DNA of 64,000 bases, from assembly GCF_025716875.1 (NCBI RefSeq), contig NZ_JAOVZB010000005.1, positions 248,001 to 312,000 on the forward strand, in the 5' to 3' direction. The position numbers and the translations under genes are program-made. This DNA is from Marinomonas sargassi (GTDB lineage Bacteria; Pseudomonadota; Gammaproteobacteria; Pseudomonadales; Marinomonadaceae). The notes under the pieces were generated by a model. That model did not search any database, was not told where the DNA came from, and saw only the letters and a list, made by a program, of their open reading frames with translations. Shown piece by piece: positions 61,772 through 64,000 of this stretch. Numbering within the stretch: the stretch's first letter is position 1; every line of letters begins with the position of its first letter.

Positions 61772-62542
61772 ATGAGCCAAATCGCCAGACATGACAAAAT
61801 TGTCACCATCGCAAAAGAAAAAGGCTACGTCACCATAGAAGAACTTGCTACCCACTTTTCTGTTACACCACAAACTATCCGTAGAGACATCAATGAATTG
61901 GCTAAGTCTGGCAGTATACGTCGACATCATGGTGGAATAAGTTACGACTCTAGCACCACCAATATGACGTATGCGACTCGCCAAATTCTTCAGTTATCAG
62001 CAAAAGAACAAATTGCCAAAAAAATCGCAGCAGAAATCCCCAACAACGCTTCCTTGTTTATCAATATTGGCACCACAACAGAAACCGTCGCTCGCGCTTT
62101 GTTAAATCATCAAGGCCTACAAGTGATAACCAATAACCTGAACGTCGCAACTATTTTAAGCTGTAAGGAAGATTTTAACGTCATAGTGACGGGCGGGACC
62201 GTACGTTCAAGGGATAGAGGTGTAATAGGTGAGGCCACTATCGACTTCATCAATCAATTTCGTGTGGACTTCGGCATCATAGGAATCAGCGGCATTGACC
62301 CTATGGACGGCTCTTTACTTGATTATGATTACCAAGAGGTTCGTGTAGCACAAAGCATTATTTCCAACTCTCGCACTGTATTTCTCGCTGCAGACAGCGC
62401 AAAATTTGGTCGTCACCCCTTGGTTCGACTAGGTAATATCACTCAAGTGCACAGACTATTTACGGACGAGCAGCCTCCTGAGCCAATCTCATTATTGATG
62501 CAAGAGCACAAAATAAAGCTAGAACTTTGCTCTGACCAATAA
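61772..62542 (+). CDS. glpR: Glycerol-3-phosphate regulon repressor (DeoR family)
   Basis: A 256-aa repressor with N-terminal Deo[34 protein letters not shown] is the family signature (split here for length). The C-terminal sugar-phosphate domain has the ligand motif [17 protein letters not shown] and [12 protein letters not shown]. It binds sn-glycerol 3-phosphate as inducer in E. coli. It is divergent from glpK and upstream of glpD on the same strand, each with a matching operator, so it likely controls both and itself. Confidence 0.95.
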   Translation: MSQIARHDKIVTIAKEKGYVTIEELATHFSVTPQTIRRDINELAKSGSIRRHHGGISYDSSTTNMTYATRQILQLSAKEQIAKKIAAEIPNNASLFINIGTTTETVARALLNHQGLQVITNNLNVATILSCKEDFNVIVTGGTVRSRDRGVIGEATIDFINQFRVDFGIIGISGIDPMDGSLLDYDYQEVRVAQSIISNSRTVFLAADSAKFGRHPLVRLGNITQVHRLFTDEQPPEPISLLMQEHKIKLELCSDQ

Positions 62543-62644
62543 ACCTTTCTTTCCATAAAACAGTCTCAAAAAATTAAATAATTCACGAATCCTTCACATT
62601 GTTGTGTTGTTATTTTCACTTGTGAAGAATAATATCGAACATAC

Positions 62645-62662
62645 ATGTTCACTTTCGAACAT
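62645..62662. promoter_or_regulatory. GlpR operator at glpD
   Basis: ATGTTCACTTTCGAACAT has near-palindromic ATGTTC...GAACAT half-sites, 19 bases before glpD. Flanking GAACATACATGTTCA is identical to the glpK site. Confidence 0.78.
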
Positions 62663-62680
62663 TTAACAGTAGGATCCAAT

Positions 62681-64000
62681 ATGAACCAATCACACTTCGA
62701 TGTCTTTATTGTAGGCGGAGGAATCAACGGAACAGGCATTGCGGCAGATGCAGCTGGCCGAAATTTGTCCGTTGGCCTATGTGAAATGGGAGACCTTGCA
62801 CAAGCCACTTCTTCATCTAGCAGCAAGCTTATTCATGGCGGCCTACGATATCTTGAACATTACGAGTTTCGCCTCGTTAAAGAAGCCTTAACAGAACGTG
62901 AAGTATTGCTGAAAGTCGCACCTCACCTCGTTACACCTATGCGCTTTCAAATGCCCCATCGCCCTCACCTACGTCCAGCGTGGATGATAAGAATCGGGCT
63001 TTTCCTCTACGACCATCTAGGTAAACGCGAAACCTTATTAGGCTCAAAAGGCGTGTCCTACAAACAGCCTGACAGCCCATTAAAAGCCGATATTACTCAA
63101 GGCTTTGAATATTCAGACTGCCAAGTTGATGACGCTCGACTAGTCATCACCAATGCATTAAGCGCCAAAAATAACGGCGCGGAAATATATGCGCGTACGC
63201 GTTGCGTCTCAGCGAAGCGTATTAACAAGCAATGGCAAATTGAATTAGAAAACGTGCTAACTAAAGAAACGAAAACAGTAACAGCCAATGCTTTAGTTAA
63301 TGCAGCAGGGCCATGGGTATCTTCTTTCATTGAAACTAAGCTAGAGAAAAAAGCGCCCTATGGCATCCGCATGATAAAAGGCAGTCATCTGGCGGTACCA
63401 AAGTTATACCAAGAAAATAACGCTTTCATCATGCAAAACACAGATAAGCGTATTGTCTTCGCTATTCCATACCAAGATAACTACACCTTATTGGGTACAA
63501 CCGATGTGGAATATAAAGGTGATGCCAGCAAGGTGTCTATTTCGGATGAAGAAGTAAACTATATTCTACAAGTGACCAACGATCACTTCCAAAAGACGCT
63601 GTCCCCAGACGATGTAGTATGGAGCTATTCTGGTGTTCGTCCGCTATTAGAAGATGAATCATCAGACCCCTCAGCCGTGACCCGTGATTACACACTTCAC
63701 TTAGAAGGCGCTCAAGACGAAGCTCCATTACTTAGTATTTTTGGTGGCAAAATCACAACCTATCGCAAACTTGCTTTATCCGCTCTGGAAAAGCTTGCTC
63801 CTTTCTTTGAGCAACAAGGCCCAGCTTGGACTCATGAGAAGCCCTTACCCGGTGGAGATTTCAAGCAGACGCTAACAGACTTTACTCGCCAGCTACAAAA
63901 TCAATATGCATTTTTGCCATTAGATTTGATTCAGCGATTGGCGCGCAGCTATGGCAGTTTGACTCACAAGTTATTGATAAACATTCATTCGAAAGATGAA
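62681..64000 (+). CDS. glpD: Aerobic glycerol-3-phosphate dehydrogenase, partial
   Basis: Oxidises sn-glycerol 3-phosphate to dihydroxyacetone phosphate at the inner membrane and passes electrons to quinone. The first 440 residues are present and the frame is open at the right edge. FAD-binding FIVGGGINGTGIAADAAGR is at residues 9-27, then SSSSSKLIHGGLRYLE, NAAGPWV and SGVRPLL. Size and motifs match GlpD (501 aa). It follows glpR by 138 bases, with a GlpR operator between. Completes glycerol uptake with glpK. Confidence 0.96.
   Translation, partial: MNQSHFDVFIVGGGINGTGIAADAAGRNLSVGLCEMGDLAQATSSSSSKLIHGGLRYLEHYEFRLVKEALTEREVLLKVAPHLVTPMRFQMPHRPHLRPAWMIRIGLFLYDHLGKRETLLGSKGVSYKQPDSPLKADITQGFEYSDCQVDDARLVITNALSAKNNGAEIYARTRCVSAKRINKQWQIELENVLTKETKTVTANALVNAAGPWVSSFIETKLEKKAPYGIRMIKGSHLAVPKLYQENNAFIMQNTDKRIVFAIPYQDNYTLLGTTDVEYKGDASKVSISDEEVNYILQVTNDHFQKTLSPDDVVWSYSGVRPLLEDESSDPSAVTRDYTLHLEGAQDEAPLLSIFGGKITTYRKLALSALEKLAPFFEQQGPAWTHEKPLPGGDFKQTLTDFTRQLQNQYAFLPLDLIQRLARSYGSLTHKLLINIHSKDE

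Noticed and set aside
1..64000. tRNA, rRNA, prophage, toxin-antitoxin or restriction genes
   Set aside because: I looked for cloverleaf ends, phage structural motifs and common defence families and found none that could be supported.

Overview
This window looks like chromosome of a marine gammaproteobacterium close to Marinomonas (Oceanospirillales). The basis is moderate GC, class II IlvC with divergent IlvY, type-B ribosomal proteins, DUF501, TIGR02450 and many ABC, chemotaxis and cyclic-di-GMP genes. The genus is inferred from gene content and protein style, not from a marker gene. No tRNA, rRNA, CRISPR or prophage is visible.

Layout. 1-4417: oligopeptide-type ABC importer on the minus strand, cut by the left edge, with a 140 bp imperfect palindrome between the permease and ATPase genes. 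4.7-10.8 kb: oxidoreductase, MltC-like transglycosylase, lipoprotein/DUF805 pair, membrane-anchored AraC regulator, SDR and a Cys-rich zinc protein. 11.2-13.3 kb: large heparinase/alginate-lyase-like polysaccharide lyase. 13.3-14.8 kb: rearranged patch with a ClpP-like gene lacking the usual serine, a decayed IS3 transposase and a ~110 bp direct repeat. 14.8-15.2 kb: type-B L36/L31 pair behind a Zur-like palindrome. 15.3-18.9 kb: azoreductase with divergent LysR regulator, then a diguanylate cyclase. 19.0-22.9 kb: TIGR02450 protein, PP2C phosphatase/Ser-Thr kinase fusion, FNT-family channel and cyanase. 23-25 kb: Cache chemoreceptor. 25.1-27.7 kb: ilvY/ilvC. 27.8-29.6 kb: TetR, NTF2-like and DOPA-dioxygenase-like genes. 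29.6-36.4 kb: siderophore ABC importer, divergent TonB receptor and PiuC hydroxylase, with a Fur-like box. 36.6-39.1 kb: translationally coupled exported amidohydrolase, YtkA/FixH-like protein and di-haem MauG-family peroxidase. 39.2-47.2 kb: ModF, exported propeller-like protein, DUF2306 protein with divergent TetR, lactate permease and a GGDEF-EAL protein. 47.3-50.4 kb: redox and stress genes (GST, MsrA, nitroreductase, peroxiredoxin). 50.6-55.3 kb: TAXI binding protein, cytochrome b561, SRPBCC-GyrI fusion, Xaa-Pro peptidase and AroQ. 55.5-59.7 kb: soluble PAS-PAS chemoreceptor, MocR regulator, PilZ-like and DUF501 proteins. 59.8-64 kb: glpK, glpR and glpD (cut by the right edge) with matching GlpR operators.

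How parts work together. The best-supported unit is the cyanase/FNT operon. Its long leader is preceded by a near-consensus sigma-54 -24/-12 element and, about 110 bp further upstream, an NtrC-like GCAC-N7-GTGC site, so it should be a nitrogen-limitation operon. The neighbouring kinase/phosphatase resembles one found in nitrate-assimilation loci of pseudomonads. The most promising uncharacterised system is the amidohydrolase/YtkA-like/MauG triad, whose genes overlap by one to four bases and which sits beside iron-uptake genes. Polysaccharide, glycerol, peptide, lactate, cyanate and xenosiderophore uptake or breakdown fit an opportunistic marine heterotroph.
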